DNA of 64,000 nucleotides from Mycobacteroides franklinii. Its GTDB lineage: Bacteria; Actinomycetota; Actinomycetes; Mycobacteriales; Mycobacteriaceae. Where the stretch lies: contig NZ_MAFQ01000011.1 in the NCBI RefSeq assembly GCF_002013895.1, positions 62,001-126,000 of the forward strand, in the 5' to 3' direction. The notes beneath the pieces were generated by a model that saw nothing but the letters and a program-made list of their open reading frames with translations, was not told the origin of the DNA and ran no database searches. How positions within the stretch are numbered: position 1 is the stretch's first letter; the number at the start of each line of letters is the position of its first letter. Position numbers and translations under genes: made by a program. Below, in pieces: positions 26,014-33,695 of this stretch.

Positions 26014-26991
26014 TTAGGCGTCTTCCAGCAGTTCCGGGGTGACCGCCGATTCGGTATCGGGGATGCCGTCCGTCTTGGCCTTCCGATCGGCCATGGACAG
26101 CAGACGCCGGATCCTGCCGGCGACAGCGTCTTTGGTCATCACCGGCTCGGCGAGGCGACCCAGCTCCTCAAGTGATGCCTGCCGGTGCTCGACGCGCAGT
26201 TTCCCGGCGGCCGCCAGATGGTCGGGGACAGTGTCCCCGAGGATTTCCAGCGCGCGCTCCACGCGCGCGGCGGCCGCGACCGCGGCACGCGCAGACCTGC
26301 GCAAGTTCGCGTCGTCGAAATTGGCCAGCCGGTTCGCCGTTGCCCGCACCTCGCGGCGCATGCGGCGCTCTTCCCACGTCAGCCGGGTGTCTTGAGCGCC
26401 CATCCGGGTAAGCAAGGCGCCAATGGCCTCGCCGTCGCGAACCACCACACGATCGCTCCCCCGCACCTCGCGGGCCTTGGCACTCACGCCGAGCCGTCGG
26501 GCCGCGCCCACCAGCGCCAGCGCAGCCTCGGGTCCCGGGCAGCTGACCTCCAGGGCGGAGGACCGGCCGGGTTCCGTCAACGATCCGTGCGCCAGGAACG
26601 CTCCGCGCCACGCCGCTTCCGCGTCGGCGACGCTGCCGCCGACCACCTGCGCGGGCAGTCCGCGCACCGGGCGACCCCGTAGATCGAGCAGGCCTGTTTG
26701 CCTCGCCAACGCTTCTCCGTCTTTGGCGACACGCACCACATACCGCGTTGTCTTGCGGATACCACCGGCAGACAGCACATGCACCACGGCGTTGTAGCCG
26801 TACAGATCGAAGATGTCCTTGCGCAGGCGGCGCGCGATGCTGCCCTGGTCGACCTCCGCCTCGACGACGACGCGGCCACTCACGATATGCAGTCCGCCGG
26901 CAAACCGCAGCAGCGACGCAACCTCCGCGCGACGACTACTGACCTGAGTCACCACCAGGCGGCTCAGTTCGTCCTTGACCTCGGCGGTCAT
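26014..26991 (-). CDS. whiA: WhiA transcriptional regulator
   Basis: A 325-aa WhiA protein: a LAGLIDADG-like N-terminal domain (with LLRFAGGLHIV and WRGAFLAHGSLTEP) and a C-terminal helix-turn-helix region (HRQASLEELGRLAEP followed by AVAGRIRRLL). WhiA controls cell division and sporulation genes in Streptomyces and is conserved in mycobacteria. ATG 26991 is chosen because it overlaps the yvcK stop as ATGA. Last gene of uvrC-rapZ-yvcK-whiA, an order conserved in Gram-positive bacteria for the last three. Confidence 0.95.
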   Translation of the reverse strand: MTAEVKDELSRLVVTQVSSRRAEVASLLRFAGGLHIVSGRVVVEAEVDQGSIARRLRKDIFDLYGYNAVVHVLSAGGIRKTTRYVVRVAKDGEALARQTGLLDLRGRPVRGLPAQVVGGSVADAEAAWRGAFLAHGSLTEPGRSSALEVSCPGPEAALALVGAARRLGVSAKAREVRGSDRVVVRDGEAIGALLTRMGAQDTRLTWEERRMRREVRATANRLANFDDANLRRSARAAVAAAARVERALEILGDTVPDHLAAAGKLRVEHRQASLEELGRLAEPVMTKDAVAGRIRRLLSMADRKAKTDGIPDTESAVTPELLEDA

Positions 26992-28082
26992 CGCCACGTG
27001 GCGTCCCCTCTCTGGCTTCCATGCTGTGTGCGTCCGCCACCCGCGGCCAGGCGCACCGTGGATTCGGCATCTGTTCCAGCGGCAGTTCTTGTGCCCACGG
27101 CCGCACTACCCATCCGTACCCGATCCAAGACCGCCGCCAGTTTCGCAGGGTCATGTAAATGTGTACCAGGGCGCGACACGTCAGCGAATTGAACCTGCGC
27201 ATTGAACAAGGCGGCTGCCCTGGTCAGATGATCGCGTTCGGTGTCATCTGCCGATGCGGATTCGACAACGATGTCGTGCACTCCGAACTCGGGAGCGTGT
27301 TGCGAGAGTACGTGCAAATGCCGCTCAGCGGAAAAGCCCGCCGTCTCCCCCGGCTCCGGGGCAAGGTTCAAGATCAATGCTTTGCGGGCCTGTGTCTGTT
27401 GCAACGCGGCGAAGAGCTCGGGCACCAGGACATGCGGGATCACGCTTGTGAACCAGGATCCCGGCCCCAAAACCACCAGGTCGGCGGCCATGATGGCGTC
27501 GATCGCCTGCCGGGTGGCCGGCGGATTGCCCGGATGCAGACGCACCCGGCGTACCTTGCCCGGTGTGGTCGCCAATGCCACCTGGCCGCGAATCACCCGG
27601 CTCATCCGCGGGTCGGACTCCAGGCCGGAGACATCGGCCTCGATCTGCAAGGGAATCGGACACATCGGCAGCACCCGCCCGGTGATACCGAGCATGCGCC
27701 CCATCTCGTCGAGCGCGGAGACGGGGTCGGCGAGCATGTCGGTGAGACCGGCCAAAATCAAGTTCCCGATGGGGTGCCCGGCCAGGCCGCCGCTGCCGCC
27801 CAGCCGGTGTTGAATCGCCGAGGCCCACATCCGCCCACGGGGGCTGTCGGAGGCCAGCGCCGCCAACGCCATCCGCAAATCGCCCGGTGGCACGATTCCC
27901 AGCTCGGATCGGATTCTCCCGGATGAACCGCCGTCATCGGAGACCGTGACCACGGCGGTGATGTCGTGGGTGAGCCGCCGCGCCGCTGAAAGCGTCGCGT
28001 AGAGACCGTGCCCACCGCCGAGGGCGACGATGCGCGGCTCGCGCCGGGCCAGCTGGGAGTTCTGATCGATATCGGAGCTCAT
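26988..28082 (-). CDS. yvcK: YvcK/CuvA family protein (gluconeogenesis and cell-wall factor)
   Basis: A 364-aa CofD-like Rossmann protein. GGGHGLYATLSAARR (about 22) is the nucleotide-binding start, then TVSDDGGSSGRIR and GHPIGNLILAG. YvcK binds UDP-sugars in B. subtilis and CuvA affects peptidoglycan and carbon use in mycobacteria; the enzyme activity is unsettled. It is coupled by ATGA overlaps to rapZ before it and whiA after it. The C-terminal 40 residues are a Gly/Arg-rich tail. Confidence 0.9.
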   Translation of the reverse strand: MSSDIDQNSQLARREPRIVALGGGHGLYATLSAARRLTHDITAVVTVSDDGGSSGRIRSELGIVPPGDLRMALAALASDSPRGRMWASAIQHRLGGSGGLAGHPIGNLILAGLTDMLADPVSALDEMGRMLGITGRVLPMCPIPLQIEADVSGLESDPRMSRVIRGQVALATTPGKVRRVRLHPGNPPATRQAIDAIMAADLVVLGPGSWFTSVIPHVLVPELFAALQQTQARKALILNLAPEPGETAGFSAERHLHVLSQHAPEFGVHDIVVESASADDTERDHLTRAAALFNAQVQFADVSRPGTHLHDPAKLAAVLDRVRMGSAAVGTRTAAGTDAESTVRLAAGGGRTQHGSQRGDATWR

Positions 28083-28984
28083 TCGCGCCCCAGGTCGCGA
28101 TGCAATACACGCACCGACAAGTCATGATCGGGTGCCAACGATGCGGCCAGCGCCTCGGTGATCGCGACACTTCGATGCTTGCCGCCGGTACAGCCCACCG
28201 CGATTGTCATGTAGCGCTTTCCCTCTCGCCGGTAGCCGTCGATCACGAGGTTCAGCAGCCGATGGTAAGTGTCCAAGAACTCGTCCGCGCCGGGTTGGCT
28301 CAACACGTACTGGCTCACTGACGGATGCTGTCCGGTGTGCGGTCGCAGCTCATCCACCCAGTGCGGGTTCGGTAGGAAACGGACGTCGACGACCATATCC
28401 GCGTCCATCGGCAGGCCGTACTTGAAACCAAAAGATTCGACCGTGACGCTGATATGGGCGACGGACTCGCTGCTGAAAGCGCGCTCGATCGCCGCACGCA
28501 GCGCCGGGACGGGCAGCGACGAGGTGTCTATCACCAGGTCCGCGGAGGCCCGTATCGAGGAGAGCAAGGCGCGCTCCGCGGCGATGCCCTCCGCGAGGGT
28601 CTGACCGCCCTGCAGCGGGTGACTGCGTCGGTTGTTTTCATATCGCCGGACCAGGCTCTCGTCCGATGCTTCCAGGAACAGCACCCGGGGGCTGATTCCG
28701 CGCGTGGCCAAATCAGCCCGCACCGACTCCAGGTTGCCGGTGAAGCCCCTGGATCGAACATCCATCACCACGGCGAGCTGGGTGATGCGTGATCCGGCCG
28801 CCAGGCCCAGATCGACCATTCGAGTGATCAGTTCCGGCGGAAGGTTGTCGGCGACGTACCACCCGAGGTCCTCGAGCACCTTGGCGGTGGTGCCGCGTCC
28901 CGCGCCCGAAAGGCCCGTGACCAGCACGACGTCGATATCGGCGTTTGCGGGTGCGCTGGCGAGATTAGGGGGATCGAGTGTCAT
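28079..28984 (-). CDS. rapZ: RapZ-like P-loop nucleotide-binding protein
   Basis: A 301-aa protein of the RapZ/YvcJ family. In E. coli RapZ is an RNA-binding adaptor that directs glmZ decay; in Gram-positives it has GTP/ATP-binding activity. The P-loop GLSGAGRGT has Arg where the Walker lysine usually sits. DNLPPELI (about 44) and the C-terminal block AVGCTGGKHRSV with conserved Cys, Lys and His are intact. ATG 28984 lies inside uvrC; an ATG three codons earlier (28993) is also possible. Coupled to yvcK. Confidence 0.9.
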   Translation of the reverse strand: MTLDPPNLASAPANADIDVVLVTGLSGAGRGTTAKVLEDLGWYVADNLPPELITRMVDLGLAAGSRITQLAVVMDVRSRGFTGNLESVRADLATRGISPRVLFLEASDESLVRRYENNRRSHPLQGGQTLAEGIAAERALLSSIRASADLVIDTSSLPVPALRAAIERAFSSESVAHISVTVESFGFKYGLPMDADMVVDVRFLPNPHWVDELRPHTGQHPSVSQYVLSQPGADEFLDTYHRLLNLVIDGYRREGKRYMTIAVGCTGGKHRSVAITEALAASLAPDHDLSVRVLHRDLGRE

Positions 28985-30995
28985 CGACTCCATTTTCGAC
29001 CATGACGGGCAGTGCCGCTTCGGTTGCACCGGAAGTCGCCGCCGAGCTGTCAGTTCCGACGAGCGCATCGCGCACCGCGACGGCGGTAGCTTCGCCGATG
29101 CCCGGCACCGCGGTGATCTCTTCCACGCTGGCCTTCTTGAGCTGCGCCACCGAACCGAAATGCGAGACAAGCGCAGCCCGGCGCGCCTCCCCGAGCCCCG
29201 GAATGCCATCGAGCACCGAAGCCGTCATCCGCTTGGACCGCTTACTGCGGTGGAACGTGATGGCGAACCGGTGCGCCTCGTCACGCACCCGTTGCAGCAA
29301 GTACAGCGCCTCGCTGGTTCTCGGGAGAATGATCGGCTCCGGCACCGATCCCTTTTCCGAAGGTACCCACACCTCTTCGAGTCGCTTGGCCAGACCGATC
29401 ACCGCGACATCGGTGACTCCCAGCTCACTCAATTCCGCGGCGGCCGCATTGACCTGTGGCGCCCCACCGTCGACAACGAAAAGGTTTGGTGGATAGGCGA
29501 ACTTACGCGATCTACCTTCTGGAGCCTGTTCGGCAGCATCGAGCTGTGTGTCTTGCACGTGCCGGGCAAATCGGCGCCGAGTGACCTCCGCAATGGAGGC
29601 GACGTCATCGGAGCGACCGTCACCGGCGGCCTCCTTGATGCTGTAGTGGCGATAGTCCGATCGCCGGGACAGCCCGTCCTCGAACACCACCAGCGAGGCC
29701 ACCACGTCGGTGCCCTGGACGTGGCTGATGTCGATGCACTCGATGCGCAGTGGCGCCTGCTCCAAACCGAGTGCGTCCTGAAGCTCCTGCAATGCCGCCG
29801 ATCTCGTCGTGAGATCTCCCGCGCGCTTGAGCTTGTGCTGCGCCAGTGACTCTTTCGCGTTGCGCTCCACCGTCTCCGCCAGCGCCTTCTTATCGCCGCG
29901 CTGCGGCACCCGTAGGGAGACCCGCGAACCCCGCAGCCCGGTCAACCATGAGCCCATCCCGTCGGCATCCCGCGGCAGAACCGGGACCAGGACCTCGCGC
30001 GGCACCGGCACCACATCGGCGTCCTTGTCCGCCGCATGGGCGAGGTCGGCCTGATCCCCGTAGAACTGGGTGAGGAACTGCTCAACCAGGCCCTCCAGAT
30101 CGGAATCGCCCGGATCCCCTGTCTTTTCGACAATCCACCCGCGTTGGCCACGCACCCGGCCTCCGCGCACGTGGAACACCTGGACGGCGGCTTCCAGCTC
30201 ATCGTCGGCGAAGGCCACCACATCGGCATCGGTGCCATCGCCGAACACCACGGTCTGCCGTTCCAACGCCCGCTGCAGCGCGGAGATGTTGTCGCGCAAC
30301 CGGGCAGCCCGCTCAAAGTTCAGCTCCTGGGCGGCACGGTTCATCTCACGTTCCATGTCGCGAGCCAGACGATCGGTCTTACCCGATAGGAAATCGCAGA
30401 AATCCAGCACGATCTCGCGATGCTCCTCGGCGCTGACCCGCCCCACGCACGGCGCCGAGCACTTGTCGATGTAGCCCAACAAACAGGGGCGGTCAATCTG
30501 CTTGTGTCGCTTGAACACTCCATTGGAGCAGGTGCGCGCCGGGAATACCCGGGTGAGCAGATCGAGAGTTTCCCTGATGGCCCACGCATGCGAGTACGGA
30601 CCGAAGTAGCGCACACCCTTGCGGCGGGGACCGCGGTAGACGAAGAGCCGTGGATACTCCTCATTGAGGGTGACCGCCAGCACCGGATACGACTTGTCAT
30701 CGCGGTAGCGGACGTTGAAGCGCGGATCGAATTCCTTGATCCAGTTGTATTCGAGCTGCAGGGCCTCGACCTCGGTGCCCACCACGGTCCACTCGACACT
30801 GCCCGCAGTGGTGACCATCTGCCGGGTGCGTGGATGCAGGCTGGTGACGTCGGCGAAGTACGAGGTGAGGCGGCTACGAAGACTCTTGGCCTTGCCGACG
30901 TAGATGACACGTCCGTGCGGGTCACGGAATCGGTAAACGCCCGGCTCGACGGGTATCGAGCCGGGAGCCGGTCGATAGGTCGAAGGATCGGGCAC
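28965..30995 (-). CDS. uvrC: UvrABC excinuclease subunit C
   Basis: Makes both incisions during nucleotide excision repair. The 676-aa protein has the GIY-YIG domain at the N-terminus (GVYRFRDPHGRVIYVGKAKSL, read across about 19-39), a Cys-rich block (RPCLLGYIDKCSAPC, about 165-180), a UVR domain that contacts UvrB (about 205-240), the RNase H-like domain with its IDISHVQG motif, and tandem helix-hairpin-helix motifs at the end. The GTG start has TAGCCT 6 nt upstream. The rapZ start lies within its last codons. Confidence 0.95.
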   Translation of the reverse strand: MPDPSTYRPAPGSIPVEPGVYRFRDPHGRVIYVGKAKSLRSRLTSYFADVTSLHPRTRQMVTTAGSVEWTVVGTEVEALQLEYNWIKEFDPRFNVRYRDDKSYPVLAVTLNEEYPRLFVYRGPRRKGVRYFGPYSHAWAIRETLDLLTRVFPARTCSNGVFKRHKQIDRPCLLGYIDKCSAPCVGRVSAEEHREIVLDFCDFLSGKTDRLARDMEREMNRAAQELNFERAARLRDNISALQRALERQTVVFGDGTDADVVAFADDELEAAVQVFHVRGGRVRGQRGWIVEKTGDPGDSDLEGLVEQFLTQFYGDQADLAHAADKDADVVPVPREVLVPVLPRDADGMGSWLTGLRGSRVSLRVPQRGDKKALAETVERNAKESLAQHKLKRAGDLTTRSAALQELQDALGLEQAPLRIECIDISHVQGTDVVASLVVFEDGLSRRSDYRHYSIKEAAGDGRSDDVASIAEVTRRRFARHVQDTQLDAAEQAPEGRSRKFAYPPNLFVVDGGAPQVNAAAAELSELGVTDVAVIGLAKRLEEVWVPSEKGSVPEPIILPRTSEALYLLQRVRDEAHRFAITFHRSKRSKRMTASVLDGIPGLGEARRAALVSHFGSVAQLKKASVEEITAVPGIGEATAVAVRDALVGTDSSAATSGATEAALPVMVENGVDDTRSP

Positions 30996-31001
30996 GTATC
31001 C

Positions 31002-31007
31002 AGGCTA
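31002..31007 (-). promoter_or_regulatory. -10 box of leaderless uvrC promoter
   Basis: TAGCCT on the minus strand sits 6 nt before GTG 30995 and would drive uvrC-rapZ-yvcK-whiA. No LexA box is seen beside it. Confidence 0.55.
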
Positions 31008-31088
31008 GTCGCGAGGTCCGACGGCGCATGATCTGATGCGCCGTGCCATGGCAACGTCCATCCGGCCGGATCCGGCTTTCCCCAGGGG

Positions 31089-31586
31089 CTATTTGATTCC
31101 GACGGTCGACACAGTTTTTCCGCAGTGGATCTCTACCGACTGCGGATTGGCGCCCCAGGGAACTTCGAACGGAAGCGTGTAGTCCTGGGTGTCACCGGCC
31201 CAAATCTGTGGATTGTTGTCGTAGAGCTTCATACCCTTGAGGTCAGGATGCACGGGCACGCTCGAGGTGTTAAGCACCTGATCCTGCGGGATGAACTCTC
31301 TGGTGACAACGTCCTTGTTGACGACATGGATGACCACTTCGGTCCATCTGCCGGCAGGTGAGGGCAATCCTTTGGTGCCGAAATCCACCCCGGCCCGGAG
31401 GGGATAACTATCGACCCGAACTCCCTGGCATTGAAAGCCGTCACCTCTGACGGGAGTGTTCAACGCCGGGAGATCCCGTGGTCCGGCGCAACCCGCTATT
31501 GCGAGCGTTACAGCTAGCGGAACGCCCCATGCCGCCGTCTGCACATGGCGAATACTGCACACTGCGCGATATGTCCGGATAAACAA
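31089..31586 (-). CDS. putative lipoprotein
   Basis: A 165-aa exported protein with a hydrophobic segment and lipobox IAGC (Cys at about 33), then a soluble domain with three further Cys and a beta-rich pattern. I do not recognise the family, but it looks like a small mycobacterial DUF4352-type or MPT63-like immunoglobulin fold; this is weak. The listed start is TTG; GTG codons at 31562 and 31544 would give more usual signal lengths and are plausible. It diverges from a small exported gene at 31809. Confidence 0.62.
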   Translation of the reverse strand: MFIRTYRAVCSIRHVQTAAWGVPLAVTLAIAGCAGPRDLPALNTPVRGDGFQCQGVRVDSYPLRAGVDFGTKGLPSPAGRWTEVVIHVVNKDVVTREFIPQDQVLNTSSVPVHPDLKGMKLYDNNPQIWAGDTQDYTLPFEVPWGANPQSVEIHCGKTVSTVGIK

Positions 31587-31808
31587 CCTGGCTACCTTCG
31601 GTTCCGTGGCATTGGTCGGTGACAGTTACGGTGGCGCGGCCTGATTGGCTCGGTGCGCTCATGATTGCTGCGACATTGCTGGCGGTCAACTGAACGTTCA
31701 GTGGCCGACTGGAGTACCGTTCGCTGATCCGAGTAGACAAACACCCGGCGCCACGCGTCAGCATCGGCTAGCCTCGGAGGCATATTTCAACGGAGGGTCG
31801 ATGGGGCT

Positions 31809-32123
31809 ATGACGGTGCGTAGATTGCCCAGGTGGCCCATTCCTGGCCTGCTTGTCGCGGCAGCCGGCCTATCCCTGATCAGCGCAGGTGACGCACTGGC
31901 TCGTCCGTCGAATGATGCCGACGCCGTGATTAACAGCCTGCAGGCCAGCGGCTACCGCGTGACGGTGACGAGGATCGGCTCGGGACATCAGGACAACTGC
32001 GTCGTCCAGTCCGTCAATCAGCAGTCGCCCGTATCCAATGTGGCCGGCGCGCGCGATATGCGCAATCGACCGACATCGGTTCCCGTGTCCACCAAGGTCG
32101 CTCACGTCACGCTGGCGTGCTGA
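31809..32123 (+). CDS. small exported protein (104 aa)
   Basis: Short protein with a twin-charged N-terminus (VRRLPRWP), a hydrophobic stretch and a cut site near DALARP (about 32). The mature part is about 70 residues with two Cys, and NDADAVINSLQASGYRVTV resembles the PASTA-like or DUF-type fold of small mycobacterial secreted proteins. GGAGGG lies 11 nt before the ATG. A minimal ORF (ATG GGG CTA TGA) overlaps the start codon and may have no meaning. Function unknown. Confidence 0.65.
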   Translation: MTVRRLPRWPIPGLLVAAAGLSLISAGDALARPSNDADAVINSLQASGYRVTVTRIGSGHQDNCVVQSVNQQSPVSNVAGARDMRNRPTSVPVSTKVAHVTLAC

Positions 32124-32141
32124 CAGATAAGGACAAGTTGG

Positions 32142-32774
32142 ATGAAACTCGGCGTTGGCTCACTGGCAGTTGCCCTGATCACGATGGGCGGGATTGTCGC
32201 GTCCCCCGCGATCGGTTCGGCCGACCCGGAAATCCCCACGCCGGCACCGACATCCGAAACCGCCTCCCGGACAGCGATACTCCCGGTATTTCCGCAGGAA
32301 GGTATCCGCGTGAGAACCGGGAAGCCCGGCGAGCTGCTGACGATCCAGTTGCCCGACGACGTTCCGCTGTCGCCCGCACAATGGGGACCCGACGGAGCGG
32401 CGACGTATCGGTCGGCGGACACCGATTACACGATCACACCCCTGATCGACGGCGGCGAGTATTTCACCATCGTGAAGAAGAACCCGACCGATTCCTTCGA
32501 ATACAACCTGCGTCTCGGATTGCCCGCCGGCACCCACTGGGTCCGCTACGGCACCACCTTGCTGATCGAATCCGATGGTGCGGGGGAAAACCCGTCAATG
32601 CTGGTGGGAATGTTCGCCTCGCCCAAGGTCACCACCGACCGTGGGGCTGATATCCCCTTGACCGTCAAGATCGATTCCGATGCCGGGGTGAGACTTTCGG
32701 CGCGCAGCCCCGAACTCGTCAACACGCCGGTTGAGATCGGTTTCTCCTACCACCCCGTGGACGTCGCGACATAG
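32142..32774 (+). CDS. exported hypothetical protein (210 aa)
   Basis: Signal peptide with cut near GSADPE (about 28), then a beta-rich mature domain without Cys. GYxxW-type or catalytic motifs are absent. It follows the 104-aa exported gene by 18 nt, so the two are likely co-transcribed. AAGGA precedes the ATG. I do not recognise the family. Confidence 0.65.
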   Translation: MKLGVGSLAVALITMGGIVASPAIGSADPEIPTPAPTSETASRTAILPVFPQEGIRVRTGKPGELLTIQLPDDVPLSPAQWGPDGAATYRSADTDYTITPLIDGGEYFTIVKKNPTDSFEYNLRLGLPAGTHWVRYGTTLLIESDGAGENPSMLVGMFASPKVTTDRGADIPLTVKIDSDAGVRLSARSPELVNTPVEIGFSYHPVDVAT

Positions 32775-32798
32775 CCGAGTCCGTCGCGGAAGCGCCGG

Positions 32799-33635
32799 TC
32801 ACGGCGCACCGAAACCGAAGCTCGCCATGAACCGGTGGCCGTCGCCGCTGCGCGCTGAGTCGACAAGCTGCTTGGCCCGGTTTTGATTCTCCGACTTGGT
32901 GGTGACGGCAATCGAGTACCGCTCCACCGACACCGCGTCACCGGGAAAACTCAGTGTCGTCACGCGGGTGTCGGCGCCCTTGGCGTACGACGAGTAGGTG
33001 AGCCCCACGTCGGCCCGCCCCGCAGCTACCGCATCCACCACCGCACTCGCAGTATCCGCTGTCAGCGCCGCAGCGAGCTGAACCGCAAGCGTCGAAGCAA
33101 CGCGTGCCGTGGCCGCGCCGCAGGCAAGTTCCGGCGCACACACGGCAAGCCGCGTCCCGGGCCGGGCCACGTCGTTGAACGTGGCCACGTGATTCGGATT
33201 TCCAGGCGGCGTGACCAGCACCAGTCTGTTGGAGGCGAACGCTGCCGGATCACTCACCTGACCCGCGTGCACCGCCTTGTTCATGTCGGGGTCTTCCACG
33301 ACAAGCACATCCGGGGCGGGGCCCTGGTCTAGCGCGTCGACAAGTTCTTGCGAGCGTTTGAACGTGAGCTGTATCTGGGTGCCCGGATGGTCGATCTGGA
33401 ATCGTTTGGCCAGCTCACTGAACACGGCTCGCATCGGCTGGTCGACCGATACCCGCAGCGTCATCGGGACCGCGGCACCGCCGACCTCGCCCGCATCACC
33501 GGGGCGCGTGGTTGGGACGGGCGGTGGCGACGAACCACATCCCGCGACGGCGAGAGCCGTCGCCAGCACCGCAGCGATGGACGCTGATCGCTGCCGTCCG
33601 AAGAATCCGGATGTCTGGGGCACGCCTCCGAACAC
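32799..33635 (-). CDS. ModA-like substrate-binding lipoprotein
   Basis: A 278-aa lipoprotein (lipobox VAGC, Cys at about 33) with the periplasmic-binding fold of molybdate-binding ModA proteins: RVSVDQPMRAVFSELAKRF, DVLVVEDPDMN, then VCAPELACGAATARV, a Cys-pair block typical of the family. No ModB or ModC gene is adjacent, so it is an orphan binding protein or works with a transporter elsewhere. The GTG start has TAGGTT 6 nt upstream. Ligand unproven; molybdate or another oxyanion is likely. Confidence 0.78.
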   Translation of the reverse strand: MFGGVPQTSGFFGRQRSASIAAVLATALAVAGCGSSPPPVPTTRPGDAGEVGGAAVPMTLRVSVDQPMRAVFSELAKRFQIDHPGTQIQLTFKRSQELVDALDQGPAPDVLVVEDPDMNKAVHAGQVSDPAAFASNRLVLVTPPGNPNHVATFNDVARPGTRLAVCAPELACGAATARVASTLAVQLAAALTADTASAVVDAVAAGRADVGLTYSSYAKGADTRVTTLSFPGDAVSVERYSIAVTTKSENQNRAKQLVDSARSGDGHRFMASFGFGAP

Positions 33636-33641
33636 GCGCGG

Positions 33642-33647
33642 AACCTA
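33642..33647 (-). promoter_or_regulatory. -10 box of leaderless ModA-like gene promoter
   Basis: TAGGTT on the minus strand lies 6 nt before GTG 33635, in the 60-bp gap shared with the divergent gamma-glutamyltransferase gene. Confidence 0.5.
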
Positions 33648-33695
33648 TCACGGAGGTCGACCACTCACCCGGCCATGGCATAACGTGATGGCACT

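Noticed and set aside
24497..26017. Plus-strand ORF of 506 codons
   Set aside because: It lies antisense to the ABC exporter, whose Walker and signature motifs are intact; composition is that of a shadow frame.
31801..31812. Three-codon upstream ORF (ATG GGG CTA TGA) overlapping the 31809 start
   Set aside because: Too short to judge; likely chance, since a proper ribosome site serves ATG 31809.
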